The notes under the pieces are model-generated. The model worked only from the letters and a program-made list of their open reading frames with translations. It had not been told where the DNA came from and did no database searches. Below, piece after piece: positions 25,568-34,967 of a stretch of DNA of 64,000 nt. The stretch is from Microbacterium luticocti DSM 19459 (GTDB taxonomy: Bacteria > Actinomycetota > Actinomycetes > Actinomycetales > Microbacteriaceae), in assembly GCF_000422405.1 (NCBI RefSeq), contig NZ_AULS01000004.1:145227-209226 (forward strand), read 5' to 3'. Both the position numbers and the translations under genes were made by a program. How positions within the stretch are numbered: position 1 is the stretch's first letter; every line of letters starts with the position of its first letter.

Positions 25568-25718
25568 CGCACCCTCCGCGAGGCCGCGACCCTGCGTCCT
25601 CGACTTCCTCCACGGTACCCCGTTCCCACCGGACGGGCACCGGAAGGCGCGGCCGGCTTCACGGCGCGCGGGGTGTTCGGTGCGAATACGATCGAGCTGA
25701 CCCCCACGAAGGAGTGAG

Positions 25719-26894
25719 ATGACCGCTACCTACGTCTACGACGCCGTCCGCACCCCGTTCGGGCGCGCCGGCGGTGCGCTTGCGGGCGTGAGGCCCGACG
25801 ACCTGGCCGCCGTCGTGATGCGGGCGATCGTCGAGCGTACCGGCTGTGAGGCCGCACGCATCGACGACGTGATCTTCGGCGATGCGAACCAGGCCGGCGA
25901 AGACAACCGCAACATCGCGCGCATGGGTGCGCTGCTGGCGGGGTTCCCGACATCCGTCACCGGCGTCACCGTCAACCGGCTGTGCGCCTCGTCGGTCGAG
26001 GCGGTGATCCAGGGCTCGCGGGCCATCGAAACCGGCGACGCGCAGCTGGTGCTGACCGGCGGGGTCGAGTCGATGAGCCGTGCCCCGTTCATCGTCGAGA
26101 AGTCGGCGCGGCCATGGCCTGCCACCGGCAACCAGACCATGTGGAACACCTCGATCGGGTGGCGCATGGTCAACCCGGCCCTGCCGGCGCACTGGACCAT
26201 CTCGAACGGCGAGTCGGCCGAGAAGGTCGCGCGCGACGGGGGCATCACGCGCGAGCAGCAGGACGCGTTCGCGCTGCGGTCGCACCGGCTGGCGGCGGAT
26301 GCCTGGGCGCAGGGCGTCTACGACGGCGAGATCGTGCAGGTGCCCGGGGCAGAGCTGGCCCGCGATGAGGGGATCCGCGATGACACGTCGATCCAGAAGC
26401 TCGCCGGGCTGCGGGCGCTGTTCGCGCCGGACGGGAACGGCTCGGTGACCGCCGGCAACTCGTCACCGATCAACGACGGCGCCTCGGCCGTGCTGCTCGG
26501 GGCCGAGGGCGCGCTGGATGCCGAGCCGCTCGCCCGGATCGCGGGGCGCGGGGTGCACGGCGTCGACCCGGACGTGTTCCCGCTGGCCCCGATCGAGGCT
26601 GCGAACAAGGCGCTCGCGCGGGCCGGGCGCACCTGGGCCGACGTCGACCTCGTCGAGCTGAACGAGGCGTTCGCGTCACAGGCGCTCGCCGACATCGCCG
26701 GCTGGCCCGACCTCGATCCCGAGAAGGTCAACATCCACGGCGGCGCGCTGGCGATCGGCCACCCGCTCGGGGCGTCGGGCGGGCGCATCGTCGGTCATGC
26801 CGCGCACGAGCTCGCCCGGCGCGGGACAGGCGTGGCGGTCGCGGCGATCTGCATCGGCGTGGGTCAGGGCCTGGCCGTCGTGCTCGAGCGGTAG
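25719..26894 (+). CDS. Acetyl-CoA C-acyltransferase (thiolase)
   Basis: A 391-residue thiolase of the degradative type. The acylated Cys is in NRLCASSVEAV near residue 90, and the second site has GGALAIGHPLGASG followed by CIGVGQG with the catalytic His and Cys. The sequence is nearest beta-ketoadipyl-CoA/acetyl-CoA thiolases (PcaF/PaaJ class), but no aromatic degradation genes surround it, so the chain is unclear. ATG after AAGGAGTGAG. Single gene, convergent with the FGE gene 19 bases away. Confidence 0.93.
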   Translation: MTATYVYDAVRTPFGRAGGALAGVRPDDLAAVVMRAIVERTGCEAARIDDVIFGDANQAGEDNRNIARMGALLAGFPTSVTGVTVNRLCASSVEAVIQGSRAIETGDAQLVLTGGVESMSRAPFIVEKSARPWPATGNQTMWNTSIGWRMVNPALPAHWTISNGESAEKVARDGGITREQQDAFALRSHRLAADAWAQGVYDGEIVQVPGAELARDEGIRDDTSIQKLAGLRALFAPDGNGSVTAGNSSPINDGASAVLLGAEGALDAEPLARIAGRGVHGVDPDVFPLAPIEAANKALARAGRTWADVDLVELNEAFASQALADIAGWPDLDPEKVNIHGGALAIGHPLGASGGRIVGHAAHELARRGTGVAVAAICIGVGQGLAVVLER

Positions 26895-26913
26895 AGAGGT
26901 CGTTCGGCCGCCG

Positions 26914-27876
26914 TCACAGCGCGACGGTGCGGAACCCGGCGTTGCCCATCGACGAGTCGGGGGTGTTGTGCGACCGGGCCGAGCACCGGTACCGGTTGCA
27001 GTACGAGCGGTGGCACAGGTAGCTGCCGCCGCGCAGCACCCGGGTGTCACCGTGCGCGGGCCCTGGCGGGTTCTGCTCGGGTGAGACCGCGTAGTAGCCG
27101 GGGTCGAACCGGTCCTGGCACCACTCCCACACGTTGCCCACGCTCTGCCACAGTCCGTACCTGTTCGGGGTGAACGTGCGCACCGGCGCCGTGGTGAGCC
27201 AGCCGTCCTCGAGCGTGTTGACGGTGGGGAACGTGCCCTGCCAGATGTTGATCGGCCAGGGGGCGGCGGGTTCGTCGTCTCCCCACGGGTATGTCTTCTC
27301 GTGCAGGCCGCCGCGGGCCGCGTACTCCCATTCCGCCTCGGTGGGCAGTCGGCGCCCGGCCCAGGCGCAGTAGGCGACCGCGTCGTTCCAGCTCACGTGC
27401 ACCACGGGGTGGTCGCCGAGCCCGTCGATCGACGAGTTCCGCCCGCCCGGGTGTCGCCAATCGGCGCCGCGCACGCCCCGCCACCACGGGGTGCCTGCGG
27501 CCGGGCCCATCACGTCGTCGTCCGGCGCCTGTACCGCCAGGTGGAACACCGCCGAGAAGCCCCACTGTTCCGCGTCGGTGCGGTACCCGGTGTCGTCGGT
27601 GAACCGGGCGAAATCGTCGTTGCTGACGCAGGTCGCGTCGATGACGAACCCGTCGAGCCTGACCCGGTGGCGTGGCACCTCGCCGTCGCCGGGGTTGCGG
27701 TCGCCCGACGAGTCACCCATCGTGAACGTCCCGGCCGGAATGCGCGCCTGCTCGATGCGGTGCACTCCGGCAGCGGGGGCGGATGCCGCAGCCTGCGGCC
27801 GCGCCGGAGACAGTGGCACGAACCGGTCACGCCCCGGGGTGCCGCACGTGCAGCCCGGGCCGCATCCGGAGGTCAT
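26914..27876 (-). CDS. Formylglycine-generating enzyme (sulfatase-activating)
   Basis: A 320-residue copper-dependent oxidase that converts a Cys in CxPxR of sulfatases to formylglycine. The two active-site cysteines are in [17 protein letters not shown] near the C-terminus, and [13 protein letters not shown] closes the domain; GTFTMGDS opens it near residue 48. The N-terminus is Cys-rich ([10 protein letters not shown]). ATG 27876 is preferred; a GTG at 27909 overlapping the upstream stop by 11 bases is also in frame. Cotranscribed after the POT transporter. No sulfatase gene is visible in this window, so the substrate lies elsewhere. Confidence 0.9.
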   Translation of the reverse strand: MTSGCGPGCTCGTPGRDRFVPLSPARPQAAASAPAAGVHRIEQARIPAGTFTMGDSSGDRNPGDGEVPRHRVRLDGFVIDATCVSNDDFARFTDDTGYRTDAEQWGFSAVFHLAVQAPDDDVMGPAAGTPWWRGVRGADWRHPGGRNSSIDGLGDHPVVHVSWNDAVAYCAWAGRRLPTEAEWEYAARGGLHEKTYPWGDDEPAAPWPINIWQGTFPTVNTLEDGWLTTAPVRTFTPNRYGLWQSVGNVWEWCQDRFDPGYYAVSPEQNPPGPAHGDTRVLRGGSYLCHRSYCNRYRCSARSHNTPDSSMGNAGFRTVAL

Positions 27877-27898
27877 CGCCGGTGCCGTGCCCGGCGAC

Positions 27899-29365
27899 TC
27901 ATCGCACACCCCGCATCAGGGCGAGCACGGGTTTGGCGCACAGGCCCAGTCCGATGCCGATCACGATCGCGATGCCGCCGAGGATCGCGAAGTAGGGGGT
28001 TTCGTTGTGCGGGTCGTAGAACTGCACCAGCCACCCCGATACCGCGGTGCCCAGCGCCACCGACAAGAAGAACAGCGCCACCATCTGTGTCTGGAACGCG
28101 GCGGGGGCGAGCTTGGTCGCCACCGACAGGCCGACCGGAGAGAGCAGCAGCTCGGCGATGGTGAACACCAGCAGGATGCCGACGATCGCCACCAGCGGCG
28201 TCGAGTTCGGCCCGCCGCCTGAGAACGGCAGGAACAGCAGGAACGCGCAGCCCATGATCACCGCCGCCATCGCGAACTTCAGCGGCGTGGTCGGCTGGCG
28301 TCGGCCGAGCCTCGTCCAGACCGCGGCGAACACGCCCGAGAGCACGATGATGAACACCGGATTGATCGACTGCACCCACGACACCGGCATCGTCCAGCCG
28401 AACAGGTTGCGGTCCAGCCGCTCGTCCGAGTACACCGTGAGCACGGTGAACTGCTGCTGGTACAGCGACCAGAACGCGACGCTCGTGACGAACAGCGGCA
28501 GAAACGCCCACACCCGCGACCGCTCGGTGGCGTCGATGCGGCGGCTGGACAGGATCACCGCGAAGTAGGCGATCGCCGCAGCCAGGGTGGCGACGATGAC
28601 GATGTCGCTCAGGTTGTCGGGGCGGATGAGCCTGGTCAGTACGCACACCGCGATGAGCACGATCGCCGCGGCCGCGATGATCCCGACCAGCGGGTAGCGG
28701 CGCCGCGGCAGCGGGTTGGGCACGTGCCGCGACTGGTCGGGCAGGCCGCGGCGGCCGAACGAGTACTGCACGAGCCCGGCCGCCATGCCGATGGCGGCGA
28801 GTCCGAACCCGAAGTGGAAGCCGATGCGCTGCTGCAGGATGCCGGTGAGGATGGGCCCGAAGAAGGCACCCAGGTTGATCCCCAGGTAGAACAGCGAGAA
28901 TCCGGCGTCGCGACGGGTGTCGTCGGGGGCGTACAGGGTGCCCACCACCGAGGTGGCGTTGGCCTTCAGCCCGCCCGAGCCGAGCGCGACCAGTACCAGG
29001 CCGACCCCGACGCCGGCGTACCCGGGCAGCAGCGCGAGCGCGACATGGCCGCACATGATCACGATCGCGCTGATGAACAGCACCCGCTCGGATCCCAGCA
29101 TCCGGTCGGCGACCCAGGCGCCGAGGATCGTCGACAGGTACACCGCGCCGCCGTACGCGCCGACGATGCCGCCGGCCACCGCCTGGGGTACACCCAGGCC
29201 GCCGTCGGTGACCGAGTAGTACAAGTAGATCAGCAGGATGCCCTGCATGCCGTAGAAGCTGAAGCGCTCCCACATCTCCACGCCGAACACGTGGGCAAGG
29301 GCCCACGGCTGCCCGAAGAATCGCGTGTCGTGGCTGCCGGTATGGGTCGAAGTCGGCGCAGTCAT
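27899..29365 (-). CDS. POT/PTR-family proton-dependent peptide transporter (DtpT-like)
   Basis: A 488-residue di-/tripeptide:H+ symporter with about fourteen hydrophobic helices. The family signature ExxERFxxYG is present as [10 protein letters not shown] near residue 31, as is [11 protein letters not shown] and the PTR2 motif [19 protein letters not shown] 29365 was chosen over an upstream in-frame start because a TACCGT -10 lies six bases before it. Followed by the FGE gene on the same strand. Confidence 0.94.
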   Translation of the reverse strand: MTAPTSTHTGSHDTRFFGQPWALAHVFGVEMWERFSFYGMQGILLIYLYYSVTDGGLGVPQAVAGGIVGAYGGAVYLSTILGAWVADRMLGSERVLFISAIVIMCGHVALALLPGYAGVGVGLVLVALGSGGLKANATSVVGTLYAPDDTRRDAGFSLFYLGINLGAFFGPILTGILQQRIGFHFGFGLAAIGMAAGLVQYSFGRRGLPDQSRHVPNPLPRRRYPLVGIIAAAAIVLIAVCVLTRLIRPDNLSDIVIVATLAAAIAYFAVILSSRRIDATERSRVWAFLPLFVTSVAFWSLYQQQFTVLTVYSDERLDRNLFGWTMPVSWVQSINPVFIIVLSGVFAAVWTRLGRRQPTTPLKFAMAAVIMGCAFLLFLPFSGGGPNSTPLVAIVGILLVFTIAELLLSPVGLSVATKLAPAAFQTQMVALFFLSVALGTAVSGWLVQFYDPHNETPYFAILGGIAIVIGIGLGLCAKPVLALMRGVR

Positions 29366-29371
29366 GCAACA

Positions 29372-29377
29372 ACGGTA
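29372..29377 (-). promoter_or_regulatory. -10 element giving leaderless POT transporter
   Basis: TACCGT (within GATTACCGT) on the reverse strand, six bases before the ATG at 29365. Confidence 0.5.
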
Positions 29378-29456
29378 ATCGCGGTGCACGGATCTGTCGT
29401 GACGCCGGTGTCACAGATGGATGCCTCGGCCGCCCCAGTGCCCACTCGCGCGGCGA

Positions 29457-30899
29457 TCACTGCGGCAGCGACGGATGCCGTTCGGCCGCGTCGCGCGCGG
29501 CGGGGATGAACAGCGCCACCAGAAGCGCGATGACCGCGGCCGCCCCGCCGAGCACGAACGAGAGCCGGAACGCCGCGGAGGTGGGAACCTGGGCGTCGCC
29601 GTGCGTGACCGTCAGGGTCGCCAGCACCGCGCCGATCACCGCGGCGGCGGCGCTGGTGCCCAGCGACCGGAACAGCGCGTTCAGGCCGTTCGAAGCGCCG
29701 GTCTCGGTCTGCGGCACCGACCGCATGATCAGCATCGGCATGGCGGCGTAGCCGAACCCGATGCCCACACCGATGAGGATGTTCGCGACCAGGATCTGCC
29801 ACACCTCGGCCGAGAACAGCAGGGTGTACGCGTAGGCGACGATGAGTGCTGCCGCGCCGGCGATCAGCAGCAGCCGCGGGCCGACCGTGTGGGCGAGCCG
29901 GCCCGAGAACGGCGAGAGCACCATCATCACCAGGCCCGAGGGCATCACCACGAGGCTCGCGGCCAGCAGCGACAGGCCGAACCCGGCGCCCGTGCTCTGC
30001 GGCAGCTCGAGCATCTGCGGGTAGACGACGTTCGAGGCGAACAGGGCGAATCCCATGGCGACCGAGGCGATGTTCGTCAGCAGCACCGGACGGCGGGCGG
30101 CCACCCGCAGATCGAGCAGCGGGTCGGCGATCCGCAGCTCATACCAGCCCCACAGCAGCAGCACGGCGACGCCGCCCAGCCCGCAGCACAGCACCGCCGG
30201 CGAGGTCCAGCCCCATTCGTTGCCGCGCGAGATCGCCAGCAGCACACCGACCAGGCCGACCGTCAGCCCCATCGCGCCGATCAGGTCGAACCGGCCGGCG
30301 GTGCGCAGTACGCTCACCGGCACGATCCACAGCACGAGCGCGAACACCACCGCGCCCAGGCCCGCCGCCATCCAGAACAGCACATGCCAGTCGCTGTGTT
30401 CGGTGATCAGTGCGCTGATCGGCAGCCCGAGCGCGCCGCCGACGCCGAGCGTGGCGCTGATCAGCGCGATCGCGGCGTCGACACGGTCTTCGTGCAGCAC
30501 GTCGCGCAGGATCGAGATGCCCAGCGGGATGACGCCGGTGACCGCGCCTTGCAGCGCCCGCCCGATGACGATGCCGACGATGCCGGGGGAGGTGGCGGCG
30601 ATGACCGAACCGAGCACCAGCACCGCCAGCAGCACCAGCACGATGCGGCGCTTGCCGTACATGTCGCCGAGCCGTCCGGCGATGGGGGTCATCACCGCCG
30701 CGGCCAGCAGTGTCGCGGTGACCACCCACGCGGTGTCTTCACGGCTGGCGTGCAGCAGTTCGGGGAGCTTGGCCTGGATCGGTACCACGAGCGTGAACAT
30801 GAACGATGAGGCCAGGCCCGCCACGGCCAGCACCGCGACGATCGCGCCCTGCGGGGGCATCCGGGTGAGGCGGCGTCTGGTCCCCTCATCCCGTGTCAC
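29457..30899 (-). CDS. MFS drug exporter, DHA2 (14-helix) family
   Basis: A 480-residue major facilitator protein of the EmrB/QacA type. About fourteen helices are visible, with motif A between helices 2 and 3 (GRLGDMYGKRRIV) and the antiporter motif C region LGVGGALGLPISALI. Likely exports lipophilic or cationic compounds by proton antiport. GTG 30899 follows a leaderless TAGCCT by six bases and diverges from the GNAT-like gene. The 3' end is 91 bases from the POT gene, with no clear terminator between. Confidence 0.9.
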   Translation of the reverse strand: MTRDEGTRRRLTRMPPQGAIVAVLAVAGLASSFMFTLVVPIQAKLPELLHASREDTAWVVTATLLAAAVMTPIAGRLGDMYGKRRIVLVLLAVLVLGSVIAATSPGIVGIVIGRALQGAVTGVIPLGISILRDVLHEDRVDAAIALISATLGVGGALGLPISALITEHSDWHVLFWMAAGLGAVVFALVLWIVPVSVLRTAGRFDLIGAMGLTVGLVGVLLAISRGNEWGWTSPAVLCCGLGGVAVLLLWGWYELRIADPLLDLRVAARRPVLLTNIASVAMGFALFASNVVYPQMLELPQSTGAGFGLSLLAASLVVMPSGLVMMVLSPFSGRLAHTVGPRLLLIAGAAALIVAYAYTLLFSAEVWQILVANILIGVGIGFGYAAMPMLIMRSVPQTETGASNGLNALFRSLGTSAAAAVIGAVLATLTVTHGDAQVPTSAAFRLSFVLGGAAAVIALLVALFIPAARDAAERHPSLPQ

Positions 30900-30905
30900 C
30901 CGATC

Positions 30906-30911
30906 AGGCTA
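30906..30911 (-). promoter_or_regulatory. -10 element giving leaderless DHA2 exporter
   Basis: TAGCCT on the reverse strand, six bases before the GTG at 30899. Confidence 0.6.
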
Positions 30912-30949
30912 TCGTCCCGGTCGTGCGTGTTTCGGGCGGCGGTCGGTGC

Positions 30950-30955
30950 CAGACT
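30950..30955 (+). promoter_or_regulatory. -10-like element giving leaderless GNAT-like gene
   Basis: CAGACT six bases before the ATG at 30962. The same hexamer and spacing recur before 35903 and 50860. Confidence 0.5.
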
Positions 30956-30961
30956 GGACAG

Positions 30962-31681
30962 ATGGCAGAGCTCTCGTCGCACACGCCTCCGGGCATCAGC
31001 ATCCTGCCCCTGCAGACGGTCGAGCAGGTCTTCGCCGCGTCGGCGGTGTTGGGCGAGGTGTGGGGCGGCGACCGATCGGGGATGCCGCCGAACCTGCTGC
31101 GCGCGCTCGCGCACGCCGGCAACTACGCGGTCGGCCTCTACGACGGCGACCGCATGATCGGGGCGTCGGTGGCGTTCTTCGCGCAGCCGTCGGCCCGGTC
31201 GATGCACTCGCACATCACCGGCTTGCTGCCCGGCTACCGCGGCCGCGAGCTGGGGCGGGCGCTCAAGCAGCACCAGCGCGAGTGGGCGCTGGCGCGTGAG
31301 GTGGGCAACATCACCTGGACGTTCGATCCGCTCGTCGCCCGTAACGCGCACTTCAACCTGCAGGTGCTCGGCACCCGGGTCACCGAGTACCTGGTGAACC
31401 ACTACGGCCCGATGGACGACGGCGTCAACCGCGGCGATGAGACCGACCGCATCATGGTCACCTGGGCCCTGGCCGCCCCGCCGGTGCCCACGCCCGCAGA
31501 CGACGAGGTCGTGGCATCCGTGCGCATACCGGCCGACATCGAGGCGCTGCGGCGCGACGCGCCGACGGATGCCGCGGCCTGGCGCCTGCGGGTGCGTGAG
31601 GAGTTCGACGAGTGCCGTCTCGAGGGCCTTCTCTGCCGCGGATTCGACGACGAGCGCGGCTACCTGTTCGTGCGCCGCTGA
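30962..31681 (+). CDS. GNAT-superfamily acetyltransferase-like protein (COG3375 type)
   Basis: A 239-residue soluble protein. It shows the acyl-CoA-binding turn LLPGYRGRELGRALK near residue 87 and the segment ITWTFDPLVARNAHFNLQVL characteristic of a large GNAT-like group annotated only as predicted acetyltransferases. The ATG sits six bases after CAGACT. It diverges from the DHA2 exporter, and the shared control region is only 62 bases, so both may respond to the same signal. Substrate unknown. Confidence 0.8.
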   Translation: MAELSSHTPPGISILPLQTVEQVFAASAVLGEVWGGDRSGMPPNLLRALAHAGNYAVGLYDGDRMIGASVAFFAQPSARSMHSHITGLLPGYRGRELGRALKQHQREWALAREVGNITWTFDPLVARNAHFNLQVLGTRVTEYLVNHYGPMDDGVNRGDETDRIMVTWALAAPPVPTPADDEVVASVRIPADIEALRRDAPTDAAAWRLRVREEFDECRLEGLLCRGFDDERGYLFVRR

Positions 31682-31710
31682 CCCGCGCCGCGCGCCCGGG
31701 CGCCCCGCGC

Positions 31711-31854
31711 GCGCCGCGCACGCCGCGCACGCCGCGCACGCGAGTTTCACCTCCGTCACACGCGAGTTTCACCTCCGTCGCACGCGAGTTTCACCTGGGT
31801 CGCACGCGAGTTTCACCTTGGTCGCGCGCGAGTTGCACCTTGGTCGCACGCGAG
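31711..31854. repeat. 22-bp tandem repeat array preceded by a 10-bp array
   Basis: Five full 22-base units beginning CGCGAGTTTCACC lie at 31739, 31761, 31783, 31805 and 31827, with a broken sixth at 31849. Units differ in the middle (CTCCGTCACA, CTCCGTCGCA, TGGGTCGCA and so on). Just before, GCCGCGCACG is repeated three times (31711-31740). The array lies between two convergent genes and has no coding potential I trust. Confidence 0.9.
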
Positions 31855-31875
31855 GCGTGGAGGTCTCTCGCGGGA

Positions 31876-33099
31876 TCACCGCGTATTCTTGCGAGCTCGC
31901 GGTCTGATCGCAGGGACGTCCAGGACGGGGACCGCCCGCTTCATGAACCGGTCGAAATGGGGCACGGTGAACGCGGCATAACCGTGGCTGGGTGTGTAGA
32001 GCAGCCCCTTCTCGACCAGTTGCGAACGAGTGGGACCGCATTGCTGTGATGACCGTCCCAGAAGCGCGGCGACGTCGGCGGCCGACTGTGGCTGAGGGCC
32101 GAGTTCCGCCATCGCGCGAAGGTAGGCGCGTTCGAGATCCGTCGTGCGGTCCAGTCGCACCCGGAAGAAGCTGCCATCGAGCTTGTCTTCAAAGGCGACG
32201 GTGGCCGTGCGCACGTCCTCGCGGGTGATCGGGCTGTGATCGGCTTCGGCCCATGCCGCGTAGCCGAGTTCCTGGAGAAAATAGGGATAGCGTCCCGTGA
32301 CCTCCAGAGCGAGGTCCAGGGCATCGGTGGTGATGGCGGCGCCCTCGTTCCGGATCGGCCCCGAGAGCGCCTCGCGTGCATCGTCATCCGAGAGTACGTC
32401 GATGCTCGGGAACGTGAACAGTCGCTCTGAGTATGACTTCGCCTCTCCGGCGAGTTCGGCGATCTGCGGCAGACCTGCGCCCACGAGCGTGATCGGCAGT
32501 GCGCGCTGGACGGTCTTGTGGACGCCCATCACAGCGGCTTCCAGCTGTTCCTTCGAAAGGAACTGAACTTCGTCGAGGAGGATGACGACGCCTTTGCCGG
32601 CTTCGGAAGCCGCCTCACCGATGGCGACAAGGAGCTCGGGAAGATCCAGAGAGAGGTTCCCCGAGTCGGCGCGACCTTCCTCGGCATCCGGTGTCATGCC
32701 GATCGTGAGGCGGCCGTCGGGATCGACAGCCAACGTGAACGAGCGCAAGACTCGCGCGGCGAGGTGGGCCTTCTCCCGCCAACGGCTCCGCGGAGAGATC
32801 TCCAGCAGCACTTGACGCATCTGAGCGGCGAGCTTCGTCCGGAACTCGTCGTCGGAGTGCTTACTGATCTCCAGCTCGATGACGGCCCACCCCGTCTCGG
32901 CTGCCATCCGCCGGAACGCGTTGAGGAGCACCGTCTTGCCCACGCCGCGGAGTCCGGTGATCATCATCGACTGTTCCGTCCGGCCCCGAGCGAGCCTGCC
33001 GAGAAGGGTGCGAAAGCTGTCCAGCTTGTCATCGCGGCCCACCATGAGCGGCGGCATCGCCCCCGCATTCGGGGTGAAGGGGTTGCTCAACGCATCCAT
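31876..33099 (-). CDS. AAA+/STAND-type ATPase with C-terminal winged helix
   Basis: A 407-residue ATP-binding protein. An N-terminal linker (NPFTPNAGAMPPLMVGRDD) leads to Walker A GLRGVGKT at 49-56 and Walker B VVILLDEVQF at 171-180; LVGAGLPQI looks like sensor 1. The last 120 residues contain a probable winged helix (SAADVAALLGRSSQQCGPTR). The architecture matches orphan archaeal-type/ORC-Cdc6-like ATPases scattered in actinobacteria; function unknown. Codon third positions are visibly less GC-rich than neighbours and the promoter is AT-rich, suggesting acquisition. The start has TAATAT seven bases ahead. Confidence 0.85.
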   Translation of the reverse strand: MDALSNPFTPNAGAMPPLMVGRDDKLDSFRTLLGRLARGRTEQSMMITGLRGVGKTVLLNAFRRMAAETGWAVIELEISKHSDDEFRTKLAAQMRQVLLEISPRSRWREKAHLAARVLRSFTLAVDPDGRLTIGMTPDAEEGRADSGNLSLDLPELLVAIGEAASEAGKGVVILLDEVQFLSKEQLEAAVMGVHKTVQRALPITLVGAGLPQIAELAGEAKSYSERLFTFPSIDVLSDDDAREALSGPIRNEGAAITTDALDLALEVTGRYPYFLQELGYAAWAEADHSPITREDVRTATVAFEDKLDGSFFRVRLDRTTDLERAYLRAMAELGPQPQSAADVAALLGRSSQQCGPTRSQLVEKGLLYTPSHGYAAFTVPHFDRFMKRAVPVLDVPAIRPRARKNTR

Positions 33100-33106
33100 A
33101 ACAGAG

Positions 33107-33132
33107 ATATTAGAGCTTTATTGCTAGATAAA
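33107..33132 (-). promoter_or_regulatory. AT-rich promoter and possible operator of the ATPase gene
   Basis: TAATAT (33107-33112) lies seven bases before the ATG at 33099, so the message may be leaderless. TTTATTGCTAGATAAA at 33117-33132 has five-base inverted arms and is a candidate operator. The base composition contrasts sharply with the surrounding DNA. Confidence 0.55.
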
Positions 33133-33167
33133 TACTCTTGCAACATCCTTGATCGCCTCGCGCGTAG

Positions 33168-33413
33168 CTTGAGACCAGCCCGATCTGCCTCGACGAGTCG
33201 ATCACCTCGGCCGAGGCGGCGGCCCACGCGCTCGCGCTGAGCGCGACATCCGTCGTCAAGATCAAGGCCGGGCGGGTCGGCGGCTACCTCGAGGCGGTGC
33301 GGATCCATGACCTGTGCTGGGATGCCGGTGTGCCGATTGTGTTCAGCCGACCGCTCGAGCGCCTTGCGGGCGGGGCTCCGATGTCGGAACCTCCTCCTAC
33401 AGTGGAATCATGA
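33168..33413 (+). pseudogene. Truncated enolase-superfamily fragment (o-succinylbenzoate synthase/N-acylamino-acid racemase-like)
   Basis: An uninitiated frame entered after an in-frame TAG at 33165. It encodes about 55 residues that read as the C-terminal barrel of MenC/NAAAR: CLDESITSAEAAAHALAL (acidic metal ligand), VVKIKAGRVGGYLEA (the KxK-type catalytic lysine strand) and HDLCWDAGVPI. Full enzymes have 320-370 residues, so only about one sixth remains; the end degenerates into PPPTVES before a TGA that overlaps the next gene's ATG. It directly abuts the AT-rich ATPase promoter, suggesting that acquisition of the ATPase removed the rest. Confidence 0.7.
33398..33403 (+). promoter_or_regulatory. 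-10 element giving leaderless HNH gene
   Basis: TACAGT six bases before the ATG at 33410, inside the degenerate end of the MenC-like fragment. Confidence 0.55.
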
Positions 33414-34870
33414 GCACACCGACCGACTTCGCAGACGCGTTCGATGACGCGCCCGACGATGCGTCGTGTGATGCCCGGTGCGGCGTCGCCTCGGCGTTCC
33501 TGGAGGTCGACGAGGTCCTGGGCAACGAGATCGACCCACGTGACGTGTGTGATGCGCACGGCATCCCGGTAGACGAGGCCGACCGGCTCGACGAGGCGTG
33601 GCTGGCCGACATCGCCGCATCCGGGGTGCTGCATGACCATGCCGTGGACGAGATCGAGAAGGTCACCGCGCGCGCCCGGGTCGACACGGCCCGCCAGTAC
33701 GCACTGTTCGCGCAGGTCCTCTCCGATGCCGAGACGGACCCGGCACCGTGGTGCGGGCCCGACCCGACGCTCGATCCGGACTGGGTCGATTCGCGTGGGC
33801 GCACCGCGGCGCAGGTGCGCGCGGCGCGCCGTGAGGTCGCCGTGCGCTCGGCAGCGGTTGACATCGCCACCAGGGTGCACCTGTCCGAGCGCGTCGTTCG
33901 CACCCGCGCGTACGACGCGCTGACGTTGCAGCAGAGGTGCCCGTTGCTGTGGGCGGCGTTCGCCGCCGGGGGCGTGGAGGAACGCAACGCGGCTCTGGCG
34001 GCCACCTTCGCCCAGTCGTTGCCCGATGATGACCCCGACAGCTGGGCGGCGTTCGATCAGGGCATCGCTGATGCGGCGCGGCGGTTGCCGCCGGGTACCT
34101 TCCGCACGTACGCGCGGGCGAAGCGGGAACGCGCGCATCCCGAATCAGTCGAGGTGCGTCACGTCCGGGCCCGCGAGGATCGGGCGGTATGGACCGGCCC
34201 CGATCTGGACGGCATGGCCACCCTCAGCGTGTTCGGCCCCGCGGCCCGTGTGCACGCGGCCGGTGACCGGGTCGATCAGTACGCGAGGCACCTGCACGCC
34301 CAGCCGGGGGAGAGTCGGACTCTCGCCCAGCTGCGCGCCGACGTCGCTCTCGACCTGCTGACCGGCGCCGGGCAGGACGCTGCCGAAGCCACGGCCACCA
34401 AGCCCGCGGTCGCCATCACCGTCCCCGTGCTGTCGCTGCTGGGCCGGTCCGACGAGCCGGCAACGCTGGATGGGTACGGGCCGATCGACCTCGAGACGGC
34501 GAAGAAGCTCGCCGGCGGCGCCACCAGCTGGGTGCGGATCCTCACCCACCCGATCACCGGCACCGTGCTCGACGTGGACCGCAAGACGTATCGCATCCCG
34601 AAAGACCTCCGCCGCTGGCTCGGGGTGCGAGATCCCGTGTGCACGATGCCCGGGTGCGGGCGCGTGGCCCGTGACTGCGACATCGACCATCGCATCGAGT
34701 GGCAACATGGCGGAACCACCGACGCCGGCAACACCGGGCCGTTGTGTGAACCCCATCATGTGGTCAAGACCGAGTCGCTGTGGCGGGTCGACACCGACCC
34801 CGAGACGGGCAAGGCAATCTGGACCTCACCCACCGGCAACATCCTCGAACCCGACCCGCCCCCCTGGTGA
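33410..34870 (+). CDS. DUF222 / HNH endonuclease domain protein (13E12-type)
   Basis: A 486-residue protein with an N-terminal DUF222 region (acidic first 30 residues, then alpha-helical) and a C-terminal HNH nuclease domain: CTMPGCGRVARDCDIDHRIE, then GGTTDAGNTGPLCEPHH, with both zinc Cys pairs and the catalytic His. Such genes exist in many copies in Microbacteriaceae and mycobacteria; their targets are unknown, and association with retro-elements or defence has been proposed. ATG 33410 is set by TACAGT six bases upstream. It follows the MenC-like remnant, fitting a locus of gene gain and loss. Confidence 0.9.
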   Translation: MSTPTDFADAFDDAPDDASCDARCGVASAFLEVDEVLGNEIDPRDVCDAHGIPVDEADRLDEAWLADIAASGVLHDHAVDEIEKVTARARVDTARQYALFAQVLSDAETDPAPWCGPDPTLDPDWVDSRGRTAAQVRAARREVAVRSAAVDIATRVHLSERVVRTRAYDALTLQQRCPLLWAAFAAGGVEERNAALAATFAQSLPDDDPDSWAAFDQGIADAARRLPPGTFRTYARAKRERAHPESVEVRHVRAREDRAVWTGPDLDGMATLSVFGPAARVHAAGDRVDQYARHLHAQPGESRTLAQLRADVALDLLTGAGQDAAEATATKPAVAITVPVLSLLGRSDEPATLDGYGPIDLETAKKLAGGATSWVRILTHPITGTVLDVDRKTYRIPKDLRRWLGVRDPVCTMPGCGRVARDCDIDHRIEWQHGGTTDAGNTGPLCEPHHVVKTESLWRVDTDPETGKAIWTSPTGNILEPDPPPW

Positions 34871-34934
34871 CCGGCGCCGCTCGCTGAGCGAGCGATGTCG
34901 CCATCATCCGGGTCCGCTGACCGCCAGAGGGGAG

Positions 34935-34967
34935 GAGCCTCGACGCTGCATGTCGGGGGCTCCTGGC
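34935..34967. terminator. Imperfect stem-loop between convergent genes
   Basis: GGAGCCTCGAC pairs with GTCGGGGGCTCC around a short loop, with a bulge, between the HNH gene and the convergent small membrane gene. It could terminate either transcript; no T run is seen. Confidence 0.35.

Noticed and set aside
31739..31854. CRISPR array
   Set aside because: Units are directly adjacent with no unique spacers, the 22-base period is too short, and no cas genes are nearby.
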